Assembly: GCF_964204645.1 (NCBI RefSeq)
Contig: NC_134036.1
Span: forward strand, 62,001 to 126,000
Direction: 5' to 3'
Source of the DNA: Tubulanus polymorphus
Taxonomy: Eukaryota; Nemertea; Palaeonemertea; Tubulaniformes; Tubulanidae
DNA length: 64,000 bases
The position numbers and the translations under genes were made by a program. Below, in pieces: positions 24,070 to 37,900 of the stretch (position 1 is the stretch's first letter; each line of letters opens with the position of its first letter). Below the pieces are notes generated by a model, which was not told the DNA's origin, made no database searches, and was given only the letters and a program-made list of their open reading frames with translations.

Positions 24070-24195
24070 GCAAAAAACAAATTCATAATGTTAAAAGTGT
24101 TGAAGGAACTCAGTAACAAAAGTACGTTCCGACCAATATCTGAAGAAGCCGCTCATAAACGCTCCAGAACGAAACGACGAATCAGTGAACACTCG
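24070..24195 (+). CDS. Candidate N-terminal exon, possibly of the erg channel (36 residues)
   Basis: Bounded by a strong acceptor (TCTAATTTCAG, ends 24,069) and a consensus donor (GTAAGT at 24,196). From ATG 24,088 it encodes exactly 36 residues ending KRSRTKRRISEHS, strongly basic, phase 0 at the 3' end. Mammalian ERG1b has a short basic N-terminus, also 36 residues as I recall it, that replaces the PAS domain, so this may be an equivalent alternative start. Against that, the next candidate exon (28,846) would need phase 2 at its acceptor, so the two do not join directly. Either an exon is missing between them or this belongs to another transcript. Confidence 0.4.
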
Positions 24196-24960
24196 GTAAG
24201 TAACCTGTGGCACGTGAGTAATTAAAAAAAAAGAACTCTACATTTAACATCATACATTTTACATAAGTAGCAATTGTATTCATTGATCGGTGAAGTGAGG
24301 TTTTCTATGGGAACCTCGACTGGTACCGACCTCTACAATATCGATGCATCTCAATAGATTTACAATATGATACTTTCACCAGTAAGGCACAAAGCGTAGA
24401 TGAATGACAGGAATTTTGCTCGATACCAACTGGGAATCTGCACCAGCTCAACCATCTCTCACAATCGACCCCGAACACTACATGGACTTACACTCAGTCG
24501 ATCTGTACATACAGTTACTGGAGTTATCGCCTCCCCATCCCTTTGTTAGCCTCTCCCCTGAACACATGAAAAATTGATTAAGCGATCAAGTGTCATGGAT
24601 GACTGGTAATCAGTAGTCGTGCACGTTTTCCTTGGAGATAATCACAACAATATCAGCCGTTGCTATCATCTTACTGTTTAAAAAAATGTATAATCATCAG
24701 TAGGCCTAAGGAGTGCACCCTCCCAGGGGTTTCTTGGCACTCCTTCCCAAAAATTGTATAGATGGATGTTGCTTGTGAAGGGTCTACTGGTCTAGCCTAA
24801 ACCTGTTGAAGAACATGCTGATCTTAAAGAGAAGACCTTGACCTTTCAAAAGAGAGAAGTAAAAGCGGAAGTGATTTCTGTTTGAGTCTCTAGTGTTGAA
24901 GTACACAGTTAATAAACCGCCGTGGTTTCATTGATGATAAAAAACCAATTTTCACTAACG
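24196..24960. other. Gene-free stretch before the CAG tract
   Basis: AT-rich sequence with no exon or repeat that I can define. Confidence 0.5.
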
Positions 24961-25204
<244 letters not shown>

Positions 25205-25357
25205 TGACTGTAAACCTGGCAGCCAGTGATGTGTCGCATTCTAGTGGTTGGTTGAGATTCAGTAGAGATTTGTTGCTCATTAGCTGTTTGATTGGTGAGA
25301 ATATGAACTGTTGATAGATGAACGGCGAGTTTGTCTGTGATTGTCAATCTATAGCTG

Positions 25358-25462
25358 ACTGGAAGTCTGACAGAGACCACTGCAGTGTCTGCTAGGAGTC
25401 TGTGAGACTGGAAGTCTGACAGAGACCACTGCAGTGTCTGCTAGGAGTCTGTGAGACTGGAA
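25358..25462. repeat. 54-bp direct duplication
   Basis: A unit running from GACTGGAAGTCTGACAGAG to CTAGGAGTCTGTGA occurs twice in tandem, without visible differences, and a third unit begins (GACTGGAAG) before diverging. Confidence 0.9.
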
Positions 25463-28400
25463 GATTGATTCACTTGTCAAACGTTTAATCCCTTCCCGGA
25501 TTAGTGGTAGATACTTCTCAAGATATTTTAGTGACTGTTACTCGAGACACGGACACGCTGTCGAGGCAATAGCCGGATTATCTGTGGGATTATCGTGGAT
25601 TAAAGGATAATCCAACGAGTGCTCCTGAATCATGCATATTGAATACGTGCCATCAGGATTCCGGAACCCGATGCAAGCAGTAAGAATGTGAAGGAGATGA
25701 TGTCATGACGATAACTAAAAGCTGATAATTCTGCTTCACTCTGAGATATAGTCTGTGTAGAGATAAAGGCGGAATGAAGAACCACGTACTCATTGTTTCG
25801 ATCCCGGCTTCCAAGTCGGTCGCAGTATCGTATAGATTTCAGCTCCGCTATCGCGATCTTAATCACCTCGGTTTTAGATGGGATTAAAAAAAAATAGCGC
25901 GGAATATTGATGAGATACGCGGTTGGTTGCATGAACAACTAATGTATGCTAGTTGTTGTGTAATGTCGGATTTTAGTTGGATTACTGCAGCATTAGGAAG
26001 AGGGAGAGAGGGAGAGAGGGAGAGAGAGAGAGAGTGAGAGAGTGAGAGAGAGAGTGAGTGAGAGAGTCTCGTGGGAATGTTTAGATGGACTTTGTACTGT
26101 TTAGAGTGCTTCATTTAGTCACAGTTACACCAGCAGTATTAATCCAAGTCTCGAAACATTATAGTCTGTAATTATAAGGATTGTTGATTCTCGATTCTTA
26201 ATGTTTAATATTTGAAGCATTCGAGTTCGGTTACTGTATATAAAACACAATATCAGATCATCAAACGAGCTGATGAAAGGATAAAAGGATAATTTGGTAG
26301 GATCTAACTTTTTGTGATTAGGAGTCTTGGGATTATTATGAACATGTTTTTCTAAGTACGTTTTTTCTACAATTAGGATAATATCATTTTTAAGGCTTAG
26401 GGATCGTATTTAGTACAAGATTCATAACCGAAATAGGAGGTGAAACCAGATGAGGTAGGCTTATTTGAACAAGATGCATAGATAATGAGTAAAAACTAAT
26501 GTAGTGAGTATTAGTGGATTATGGAACAATGACAGCTATGAGAGGTTAGTTTAAGAGTAGGATGGAATGGAAAATGATGCTAATGTTTTAAGGCAGTCAC
26601 TTACTGTAAATGTTGAGTTAGAGGCTGCTGTTTTATATATTCTGTGCTCCGCTCCTGGGCGACACTTGAATGGAATATGGAATATGGAAGCAGTTCTTTT
26701 TAAGGCAGTCACTTGTATTCTTTGATCCTTTTATTCATCCTCAGAGTTCATCGATGAACACCGAACTAGATCGCGCTATCATTGTGTTTGCCCTGATGTT
26801 CTCAACCCCAGGACAGTACTTTGTCGTGATTAATTATTGTCCAGTCTTTGGGGGTCGAAAAGTTATGTAACAGTACAAATAGCTATAGTATAAACTCATT
26901 CACCTATCTTAATAATATGAATAGTTTATTTACGGTTTAAAGGAGCATAGATTCAAAATATTGTAATATAGGATGCTGGACGACTGCTGGTGAAATTGAA
27001 AAGAAACTTATGACCTAAAAGGCTCAGACTCCCCTTACACTTTTACTCCATGATTCATACCTACAAATAACAGGACAAAAACATTTAATATCAGAAATTC
27101 ATACTTTGATTTAATCCTCTTAGGATATGAGAATTTTTTTAATTTCTTACGGTTATTCCAAAACACACGAAATCTCTAATTGTCAGCGGAAATCCCTGAA
27201 AATGCCTCACTCCGTGAGGGTGCTTTTTATGCTTATGAAAAATCTATTGTTGTCCCTCAAACTATTTTCAACTGTCCCTCTAAAATTTTTTCAATTCTTT
27301 AATCTTCCTTATGGTGTCTTGTATTTTGTCCCTGATGCTCAGTAATTGATAAGTTGGCATCGTAAATGATGATTATAGTAAATCGCCTGTAATGATTATT
27401 AGCTTCAGATAAACCATTGTAAACACAGTTTAACAGTAACGAGCATTAATTAAACAGATTGAACGCTTTGTTGCGTTGATAATGAGATGAGAATTTAGAG
27501 GTATGCGATATCTTTAAATCCCTAGAGAGAGAGAGTTTAATGTGTTTAGATTCATCTATCACCAGTTTACAGTCATTTCTACAAAATTGTGTACAATGAG
27601 AATTGATCATTAAACTAATCATCTGCATCTTCCCCCCTCTCATCCCTCTCTCATCCCTCTCATCAGTGATTACATTACTGATACTGTATATTCCTCTTTA
27701 TTCACTTACTCAGTGTTTTCCCCGTCAAATAATTAGTTTTAACTGTCAGTGTTTCTCTCTCTCTCTCTCGAGGGGTAATCACTACAGTTTTAATGGGTTT
27801 TAGGGCATAATTGACTCGGTGTTTAAAATGAACATTATCCACTTTAACAATTTGTTCCATCAAATCTACTGCAGCATTAGTTTCCATAAATGTTGATTGC
27901 TTTTGAGTCGATTGAGTTCCGAAGGCAAGAATGATAGAGAGTAGAGTATGATAGATTGGGGGATACCGGCGAGATAGAGAGAGAGAGATGAGTTTAGCAC
28001 ATATTGGAAGTATATATTGTTTATGTAAGGTTGTCGGATGTGAAGGTGACGACATGGATCTGTATATAGATGTTTGAGGTAGTCTGTCGGATGAGGAGGC
28101 AGGCAGATATTGGAAACGGATTGTCATTATAAGACGCGCCCGTTTTCGAGTATCAGACACATACACCACCAGTACTAACATACACATTTTTTTCTACATA
28201 ACGCGATCTGTTTTTTTAATAAGTAGTTTCTATATGAGTGAGGGACTTATATGTAATTGATTTCACTGATGTATATGTGTGTAATGCACACTAGAGCAGA
28301 TGCCCTGTAATATAGCAGGTGCCCTTTTTATATCTACATATATATTTACAATCTATGCGAAATATAGTGTGTACATAAAGGATCACATAAACAGTACTGT

Positions 28401-28638
28401 TGGCATAGAGTTCCTCGATGATATGTACCAGGTATGTCCTTATAAGGGGTTCCACGTGCAATAAGTACATGTACATACACGAGACTTTAGCAAATGTAAC
28501 AGAGCATCGCAGGATATGTGCATGTACACGGTAGATGGGGATTCTGGGTATATTTACCGAATGAATGTAGGCAGTGTAGGATTTTAGGAAAATGTTTCAT
28601 ATTATCAGTCAGAGGTTTTTATCAAGCTCCTAAAACCA
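25463..28638. other. Gene-free stretch
   Basis: AT-rich, with a GA tract at 25,998-26,068, CT or GA runs near 27,640, 27,755 and 27,975, and CATGTACA-rich sequence around 28,440-28,530. Open frames of 60-160 codons have no recognisable motifs and no splice support. Confidence 0.5.
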
Positions 28639-28735
28639 GTTTTATAGACTGGTATTACCTTTGACCCGAGGGCTAACTCAATTCATTTTCAATAGAGTTA
28701 ACCCCCGGGTAAAAGGTAATACCAGTTTATAAAAC
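28639..28735. repeat. Inverted repeat with ~41-bp arms
   Basis: The left arm, GTTTTATAGACTGGTATTAC continuing to 28,679, is the reverse complement, with a few mismatches, of 28,695-28,735. The loop is about 15 bp, so it would form a strong hairpin. It lies about 110 bp upstream of the first confident erg exon. It is either a small foldback transposon or a structured upstream element. Confidence 0.85.
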
Positions 28736-28845
28736 CGACCCTTGAATAATACGTCCCAGATATAATGATGCATAGGCAATTGTGAGAGGGCACCGAAATA
28801 AAGGGATATATGCGTTCACCTAACAAATGGATGTGATTGAATCAG

Positions 28846-28984
28846 CGTCATGACAAACACTGGACGACCCGACGATACGACAGAGTTATACTGGTTAGAA
28901 CGACGAGCTGGCAGTCCACAGTCGGACTCATCCAGTATGAAACTGAACCCAGTCGATCAGATTCTGGCATCGTCGATTCAAAAA
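28846..28984 (+). CDS. erg exon: cytoplasmic linker before S1 (possible first coding exon)
   Basis: It encodes a segment ending [13 protein letters not shown], which aligns loosely with the helix just before S1 in ERG channels. The donor is GTGAGA at 28,985, phase 0. The only possible acceptor is CAG ending at 28,845, which would need phase 2. Otherwise translation starts at ATG 28,850. Confidence 0.65.
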
Positions 28985-31900
28985 GTGAGATATTGGGTGT
29001 GTTTGGCGACTACTGAGGAGATCGAATACAGAAATTCATGGGTAAAAATATGTTATTGAGCTTCACCTCATCGTTATTGTACATGTACAACGACTTATAG
29101 TCATCTATACACATTATATACATGTACATTTATTTGTTCATCTTAAACTGTAACATTTCATTGCAGGAATTGCTCCGGTTCCCCAGCGCGGGACTAATCG
29201 CACCAGTTCGAACCCAGCGATAACTGATTCATTTTTCTCATATATTCCAGAACAATAACCACGATAAAGATCTTGACGAAGATGTTCGGAACCCGGATCC
29301 TATCGAACAGGCAGCGCCCTCTAGAGCCGCATCTCAGAACGTGCCGAAATTCATCATATTACATTATTCGCCGTTTAAAGCCGTTTGGGATTGGGTGATA
29401 TTATTACTGGTATTGTACACGGCAGTGTTCACTCCGTACGTCGCCGCGTTTCTACTCAACGAAGACGAAACTCGTATGAAACTGAATCAGGATTCGAGCA
29501 CGCGATTAAAAAACGCCGAAACGAACCAAGCAGATCCACTCGTTATCATCGATTTAATTGTAGATATTATGTTTATAGCTGATATTCTGATTAATTTCCG
29601 TACAACATACGTACAATCAGGTGAAGTGATCGCAGATCCTCAGAAAATAGCTATTAACTATGTGAAAGGATGGTTTTTATTGGACGCTATCGCCGCCATT
29701 CCATTTGATCTATTACTGTTTGGCTCAGGAACTAGTGATGTAAGTATTATACACATCAACAAGTCGTCTTCTGATGTACATGTACATGTATTGAGATCTA
29801 TTGATGCGTGTGTGAAACGTATCTACTAATGCACATGCACATGCATAGAGATCTATTGATTTATATGTAAATAATTCTTCTGATGTACATGCACCTGTAT
29901 GGTGGTCTACTGATGTACATGCACCTGTATGGTGGTCTACTGATGTACATGCACATGTATGGCGGTCTACTGATGTACATGCACATGTATGGTGTAATAC
30001 TGATATCGAAGTGCATATAAAGAAGTGACGTGAAACTGTACATGTATAACATGTACATGATGATGTACACGTAAATGTTTTTGTCTCTATTTCTCTATAT
30101 TTGTAGACGATGACAATTACTGGTGTATTGAAAACGGCGCGGTTGCTACGATTGTTGCGCGTTGCTAGGCGTATAGATCAATATTCGGAATATGGTGCTG
30201 CTGTATTGTTGTTGCTCATGGCGATGTTCACTCTAATCGCTCATTGGCTCGCTTGTATATTCTACGCAATCGCCTACATAGAACGGCCGCATTTGACCGA
30301 GAAAATAGGATGGTTGGATCAATTAGCGAAAACTACTCAAATGTACTATTTACCGAACGATACGACTAGCGGGCCGAATATACGATCGAAATACATTACG
30401 TCGTTGTATTTCACATTCACCAGTTTGACCAGTATCGGTTTCGGTAACGTAGCTCCGAACACTAACGCTGAAAAGATATTCTCCATTTTTGCTATGCTGC
30501 TTGGCTGTAAGTGTAACTCGCGATTAATGGCGACACTCTCTCAGTCTCAATTGTAACGATACAAAAATACTACGTCACTTAGAATGAAAAATGAGTCTGA
30601 GATGTTCCCTCGAGCTTATACAGATCGTCTGAGATGTCCCCTCGAGCTTATATAGTTTATTCAACGTTTCGACTGTCGTGTATCTTAATTATGTTCATCT
30701 TCGGGATTACTGTTGCTGTTACACTGAAGTATAATATTTCACAATTCATAGTGAATGAATGAAACCGGTATTAATGATCGATCAGCTCCTGCGACCAGCA
30801 TCTCTCTGTGAAGGGACCTGGAACGGTAAAAACCCCTATTCATCCCATCGATTGTTCTCAGTTGACCATTCCCAGTATCCCGATATTATGATGTTGCAGG
30901 GATACTGGTAACCCGATAATTGTTCCCATCATGGACGTATAAACTACGTCCTTGGTCCCAGACGTTGTGCAGTATTCCTGTATTCCCTTTTAGGACATAA
31001 TTGAAGGAATACAGTATTCCTGAAGATGACTCCTAAGGATATAGTCGAAACGTCGAATAAACTACACTAGCTCAAGGAAACATTTCAGACTCTTTTTATT
31101 CTTAGTGTGCAGGGATTATTATCTTTACAACACGGACTCAGAGTGTTTAATCAATGGTTATAATGGGGACAACATCAGTATTCCCGAAGATGACTTTAAG
31201 AATAGTCGAAGCATCAAAAAATAATTCATTCACTTTAGGAATTTTTTCTGAACTCGTTTTTTCTGGAGTTTGAGATTTTCTACGGAAAATGATTTATCAA
31301 AACTGATGAAATGTTTTATTTGAATTGTTATTGTTATTTGTAGCTCTTATGAGTGCCGCCATTTTCGGTAACGTCTCGTCTATCATGTTACGTCTATATC
31401 AGGGTACTGAAGAGTACCACGAACGTCAGTCGTCGATCAAAGAATTCATTAAATTTCATCATATACCAAAAACACTGGCGGGTCGATTACAAGAATCACA
31501 TCAACATTCCTGGTCTTATACTAACGGTATTGATATGAACAGTGTAAGTATACTATCAGTCAGTCACTAGGCGGCGCTGTTTGCCACCCCCAGCTCGCGG
31601 CCCTCAGATGTGTAAAGTGCTTTATTCATAAATGTTTGGATTAAATTATAGATGTTTAAATTCCCCACTGGGGGGGGGGGGGGAGGAGGGAAAATGAAAA
31701 TTCTTTATCAGTTTTGCATGAATTAACAATTATTTATTTCCTTAAAGATCCTCCAATTTTTAACCGGGTTTAAATCAACAGTTCCTTTATTAGATGCTTC
31801 CTTGTCCTTTGCTGGCCCTTCCAGCCGAATATATCAATTCCTTTTGGCTGCTTTAGATGACCTACAATTCTGTTTGACCTATATTCTGATGAATGCTGTT

Positions 31901-34900
31901 TGACCTATATAATATGATAAATGCTGCTTGTTAATTGTTCCTACGTTTCTCTACCCTACTTTTTTATTCATGCTTGTTTTAATGTTTCAGATGTTAATGT
32001 TTTATTTCTGTTTTTTTCAACTCATCAATCGTTCAAATGTTTTATACCCAAATTCAGTACTTCTCAACCTTGACCTTTCGTCGTTAAAATCATCCCTATT
32101 TTTTTCTATGATTTGTTTACGAGGTATTACCGCCATTTTATACGTATTTCATTAATTCTGTTTATCCCCTATAGACGGCAGCACCTACTTCTCGGGTGCG
32201 CGCCAAAAAAGAATACATGCCCGCCAACACGGAGCAGGTTCTCAACGTAAATATTCAGTTTTTATCAGTTTTGAATTATCGCTGTTACCATGGTAATCGT
32301 ATATATACATATATCTATATAATATCAGACATAGCGTTTAAAAATTTGAGTCGTCAAAAATCGAAATTTGTTTATTACGTTTTTGATGACTTGGTTTATG
32401 TGTAGCGAGCACTGTTTATATGTGTTTATAGATGAACAATTTTCGTATGAGAAAGATTAAGATTTTTTACTTGATAATGAAAAAAAAACGAAAATTGCTT
32501 CAAAAATGAGACAATTCAATGTATTCATATTTTATATATGTATAATGATGATATTAAAAATGGTTGCAGAAAAATTTACGATTTATTTCAATCATTTATT
32601 ATTGAAAAAACTAACGGTTTAATTTTTGATTTTTATATAATTTTGAATATTTAGTTTCATAACCATTTGAATATCTTTATATTCGTTTTATTCAAGACAC
32701 AAATTGCTGCATGTCGTGCACCATTTTCACTGCTTTAATTTGCATACAATATTCCAGCGATCAATATTTCTATGACTTTGTAATTAGTTGAATATTTTAG
32801 ATAATTTGATACTTTGTATCGATTTCTAACGATTTTGTATTTAAATTTCATCGATTTTATGTTAATTTTCTTTTATTCCGTGGTAAAAAAAAACTTAAAT
32901 TTGCATTTACTTAATTTAATATTTTTCTAATTTTCGTGAAAGTCTTTGAATTTGTTAATGTTGACAATGACTCGAACAAGTAAGATTTCAATTCCCAATG
33001 ATTGAGATAGAAATATAGCTTAGGCCTATGATGATAGATAGATGTCTGACAACACTAACTCCCCCTGGGGCTGCAGTTGGTCAAAGGTTGGTTTAAAGAT
33101 AACCGGCGGATAAATACCATAGAAACAATGCAGTTTTAATTGTCATTTTATCAACTATCCACCGATTAACTTTTAACCAACTTTTGAGCAACTGATTTCA
33201 CATGTACCAGCACCCCCTCCATATCCTGCAGTGTTAGACTAGATCCTAATGGCTGCGTGTGTTTGATTTGTGATCGCTATCAATCGATACCAAATTGATC
33301 AGTTAATCGTCTGCTCGATATTGATAGAATTGAATTGATATTTGATGGTAAGACTCAAGTCGATCCCTTCATATTAAATAAACCGGGTGTATTATTATAT
33401 ACTGGCATAACTATTATATCTGATACACACAGATAGATTACCAACAGTTCTGATAACTATCACACACCGTTACTATGGTTACTAAATCCGATAACTCCCG
33501 TTAACGGCTGCGATTGTCTGTTACTGATTTTTCAGGTTTTAAAAAGTTTTCCCGAATGTCTACAGGCGGATATCTGTTTACATTTAAATAGAAACCTGTT
33601 GAATAATTGTACCGCTTTTAAAGGAGCTAGTCCAGGTAAGACGTTTTATAAAAAAGTAAATAGTTTAAAAAAGATATATTTATCTTAATTTCGTTTCCTT
33701 ATTTTTGTAGGTTGTTTAAGGTTGTTATCATTGAAATTCCGTTCAACGCATGCGCCCCCTGGCGACACGCTCGTACATCCCGGCGATATTCTCGACGCTA
33801 TTTACTTCATCGCTCGCGGTTCTATTGAGATTCTCAAAGATGAAGTCGTCATGGCGATTCTCGGTATGTTATACGCATGCGCGTTAGTAAAACGCCCCCT
33901 AGTGTATACTAAAAGTACAACGAGGGTCCCAGGATGTTTGAGATGTAATTGGAAACATTTGCTCGAATCGCAAAGCTAACTGATGTTTATATATTAACTG
34001 TAGGTAAAGACGATATATTCGGCGAAGATGTGAAGGAGATATATATCGGTGGTCAGCCGGGTAAATCGAATTATTGCGTAAGAGCTTTATCTTACTGTGA
34101 TCTACATAAAATAACTATCGATGATCTGCTCGAAACGCTGGACATGTATCCGGAATTCGCTGATGGCTTTTTACATAAATTTCACGTAACATTCAACCTC
34201 AGAATGGTGAGTATTGTTAGTCGTAGCGGTCCATCACAGTAGAACCAACATCAACACTGGACATAATTACATTTACTATAGAAACCCGATTTGAAATTAA
34301 TAACAGAAATCATTATTGTTACTGATCATCATCATTACACACAGTTCAAATCCGGCGCCATCTTTCTCTCTGCGAGTTCACTACAGTTTCACAACCATCA
34401 AAACTGATACAATATTTACAGCAATTTCATCTCGTGACCAGCATGACGTATTGTACCATCATCAGATAATCATAGAACTAATATTTCTAGAATTTCTTTA
34501 CTAAATATTCTATAGTTTTTTTTTTAGTGTAGAATATCCCCATTTTGCACGCGTACGCATGGCGCCCTCTGGTTTAGATTTCTTGAACCCATCTCTCCTC
34601 ACTTTCTCTATATTGGTTGTGAAACTGATTTAAAATGTTTTATTCTCGGAATTTGAAACTGAGTCTAGTCTTCGAGACTCAGTTGGTTGCAGCTCTATGA
34701 CGTCACACTATCTGTACGTTTGTCGGTTCATGTACGGCGGTTTAACTTACCGTGACAATTACAACTGAAACAATACACATATGAAGAAGGGGCAGGGTTT
34801 AATGAGGTGTAGTTGTCATGGTAAGTAAACCCGGTGATTACACACACACATTGTTGCCTGTTATTGTATGTTATTTTTCTCTTCTAACTCGTAGGCACCT

Positions 34901-37900
34901 ACAGTGGTAAGAGTTTCTATAATTGTGTGTTCCTACATCTTATAAATCCTCCTCTCTCTCTCTCCTCATATCTCTCCTCTTCTCTTTACTCCTCTCTTTC
35001 CCTCTTTTATGTCTTGTTTCCAATATACACAATACAAATTTATATCTCTATAACAAATACAGATTTTACTCTGCTCTATTATCATATTTACGGATTATTA
35101 TCTGTTCTATGTTTATTGTATCTATTTACTACACTTTTAACTGTATTATTTTAAACAGTTTCAGAGCTGTCGTGTACATGTATGTATATATTAGAATCAA
35201 CGACACCAGGGGGCGTTGATTTCGATTCCGCCCCCTGACTGATTTGAATTTATACCACGTTTTTAATAGAACACACATTTCAGTTTTTTGCAGAATGGTT
35301 TTTTAGTTTTGGTTCTGCATGAACCCATATTTACTGGCATTAATGGAAACAACAGTATCACATACATGTATACATTATAACTATACATGAAATATCAATA
35401 GCTAATTTTTCATTTCAATTATTTCATATTTATCAATGTTAAACTGATGAGATTTGCATGAATACAATTTGATATATCATCAGTTGCATGTTGACTATAG
35501 CAGCAGCAGCAGCAGCAGCGGCGGCGGCCTAAAAATCCTACAAAACAAACGTTTTTTCGAGAAAAAAAGAATCATTGAAATCGAAATGAATCACTAAGAT
35601 CTCACAGTTATAACATTTTGTGACGAATGTGAGTTTTACTGAAAATCTGCGTAGAAAATTTAATGGAAATAAAATTCAAACTGTAAAAAGAAATGATTAG
35701 AATTTTGAAGATTCTAATATATAAAATCACAGTTTTTAAACTAAACTTTTTCCGTTATAATTCGCTTCTCTCTTACTCTAAACTTTCTCTATGTGAATCT
35801 TATCATTATATATTTTGCAGTTTAATCTGGTATTGAAATAAAACTGATGTAAATTCATAATGTTATTTTTACTGTAATATTCAGGGTCAATTCCTACAGA
35901 GAACCGCTTCCTCTAAAATGGACGATGAAACTTTACGATTTATTCGTCAAAAACGCCCTCGATTACAATGCAAGGGTCGCGCACCTCCAGTAGAAGGTAA
36001 GTCTTCTACAAGGGATACAGTGACGTCACTGTTGTCTTCAGGGGATAGTGACGTCACTATTGTCTTCAAGGGGATACTGGGACAGTTGCTCAGTCATGAC
36101 TTTAATTCATCAGACTGGTCTGAAGTTGTAAGGTTGGCTATAGACACAGATAGGTTTGGTCTGGTCACTGTGCAACTTGAGGTCAGGGCAACTTGAATAT
36201 GTAATTTGAATATTGAATATCATTAATTCATAAGTCAACCGAAAGACACTAATGGAGTAGCAAATTGTTGACTCAATTCTTCAAAACAGTTTTTGAAAAT
36301 GGCTCCCACAATTTAGTCTTAAAGTCACTTTCCTAGTTTTTTATTAATTTGAAAAATTTAAAATTATGTTGAATGTATAATTTGTCAGGTCTCCATCACG
36401 AGGGCAGCATGCGCCAGAACATTGCGCGGTCCGGGTCACGTGGTCTAATCAGACGAAAACCAGTCTCTCGAGGTCCTCCAATATCCGTATCGTCGGAACA
36501 TGAACTGCTGAACACCTCTGACGTTGTCGTGGATACGGCCGCTGAGATTAGCAGACGTTATGGAGGTGGAGGAATTATTGAGATTTCTCCCGAGAAAGCG
36601 TCACCTCTAATGTTAGCTTCGAATAAATATACAGAACACAAACGAAGAGGATCTTTGTCTTCTATTGCTGGTAAGTAACACTATTTCTGATTGGTCAACT
36701 GAGTATAAAACAATTCCTGATTGGTCTTCTATTGAAGACTGATTCTGATTGGTCAATTTGGTATAAAACAATCCCTGATTGGTCTTCCATCGCTGGTTAG
36801 TAAGATTGATTCTGATTTAGTATAAAACGTTGATTGGTCTCCTATCGTTGGTTAGTATAACTATTCCTAATTGGTCAATATGGTATGAAACCATTTTTGA
36901 ATGGTCTTCATTGCCGGTCAATTTCCCCTACACTACTCTTGTCCAAATATAAAGATATAAATCCGGGGCTGCAGTTGCTGAAACTTGTTCAGAGTTAACC
37001 AGTGGATAGTTGACATCATTAAAACATCATTGTCACTATGGTTTATCTACCGATAATCCTGAACGAACCTTTGAGCAACTGCTGCCCCAGGATTGTACAG
37101 AGTTCAACGGTTATACGGTTATAGTTGCGTATTAATTTTGTAGATGACGTATCTGTTGATATTGATAGTAAGTTTCTAGAAGGGTTGTTTACATTCACTG
37201 AACACAATCACAATTACACACTGCATTCTCCTTCCTATATCTCTCTCTCTATCTCTACATCATTAAGCACTTGTCATCATAAATATATCAACTACAATTA
37301 TACTTACCATTGATAAAACACTATATCAGTGTTGAGATGATAATATAAAGACAATCCCACTGACGAAAAATATAAAGTCCGAAAATGTTTGCTAGAACTA
37401 GCGTAGTTTTATTCCAAGTTTCAACTATATTCTATTACTATTCCTGAAGATGACTATTAAAATATAGTCGAAACGTCGTACAAACAACACCAGCTGAAGG
37501 GGAAACATTTTCAGACTTTATTTCTGCATTATCATTGTGGGATCCTCGCTATATTACAATCGTTATTATGTATATGTATATAAATATACTTTACAATTCA
37601 AGCATGGTCGTATGAAAACCAAAATCAATTCTTAATGATTTACTGGAGACAGTCGCTCAAAACTTGATTGTATGAATGATAAATGGCAAAGTGACAATTG
37701 AAATTATATTTTTATCTCGGAATTTTACTAGTATTTGGTTCTCTCCAACTTTTAAGCAACTGACTCCTGCATGTGTTCGCCATAACTCACTGTTTAAAAT
37801 GTCTAGAAATGTTTCACTTTCAATCCTACAATTTACATAACATCCTATCATTCTATGTATTATAAATGTAACAAATTTACATAAAATAAAAATCAATACA

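Noticed and set aside
31020-31056. Hammerhead ribozyme reading of CTGAAGA...GAAA stem-loops
   Set aside because: CTGAAGA plus a stem plus GAAA resembles the CUGANGA/GAAA boxes, but an extra T sits between CTGAAGA and the stem, and no stem III with a UH cleavage site could be drawn. Other copies break the GAAA box.
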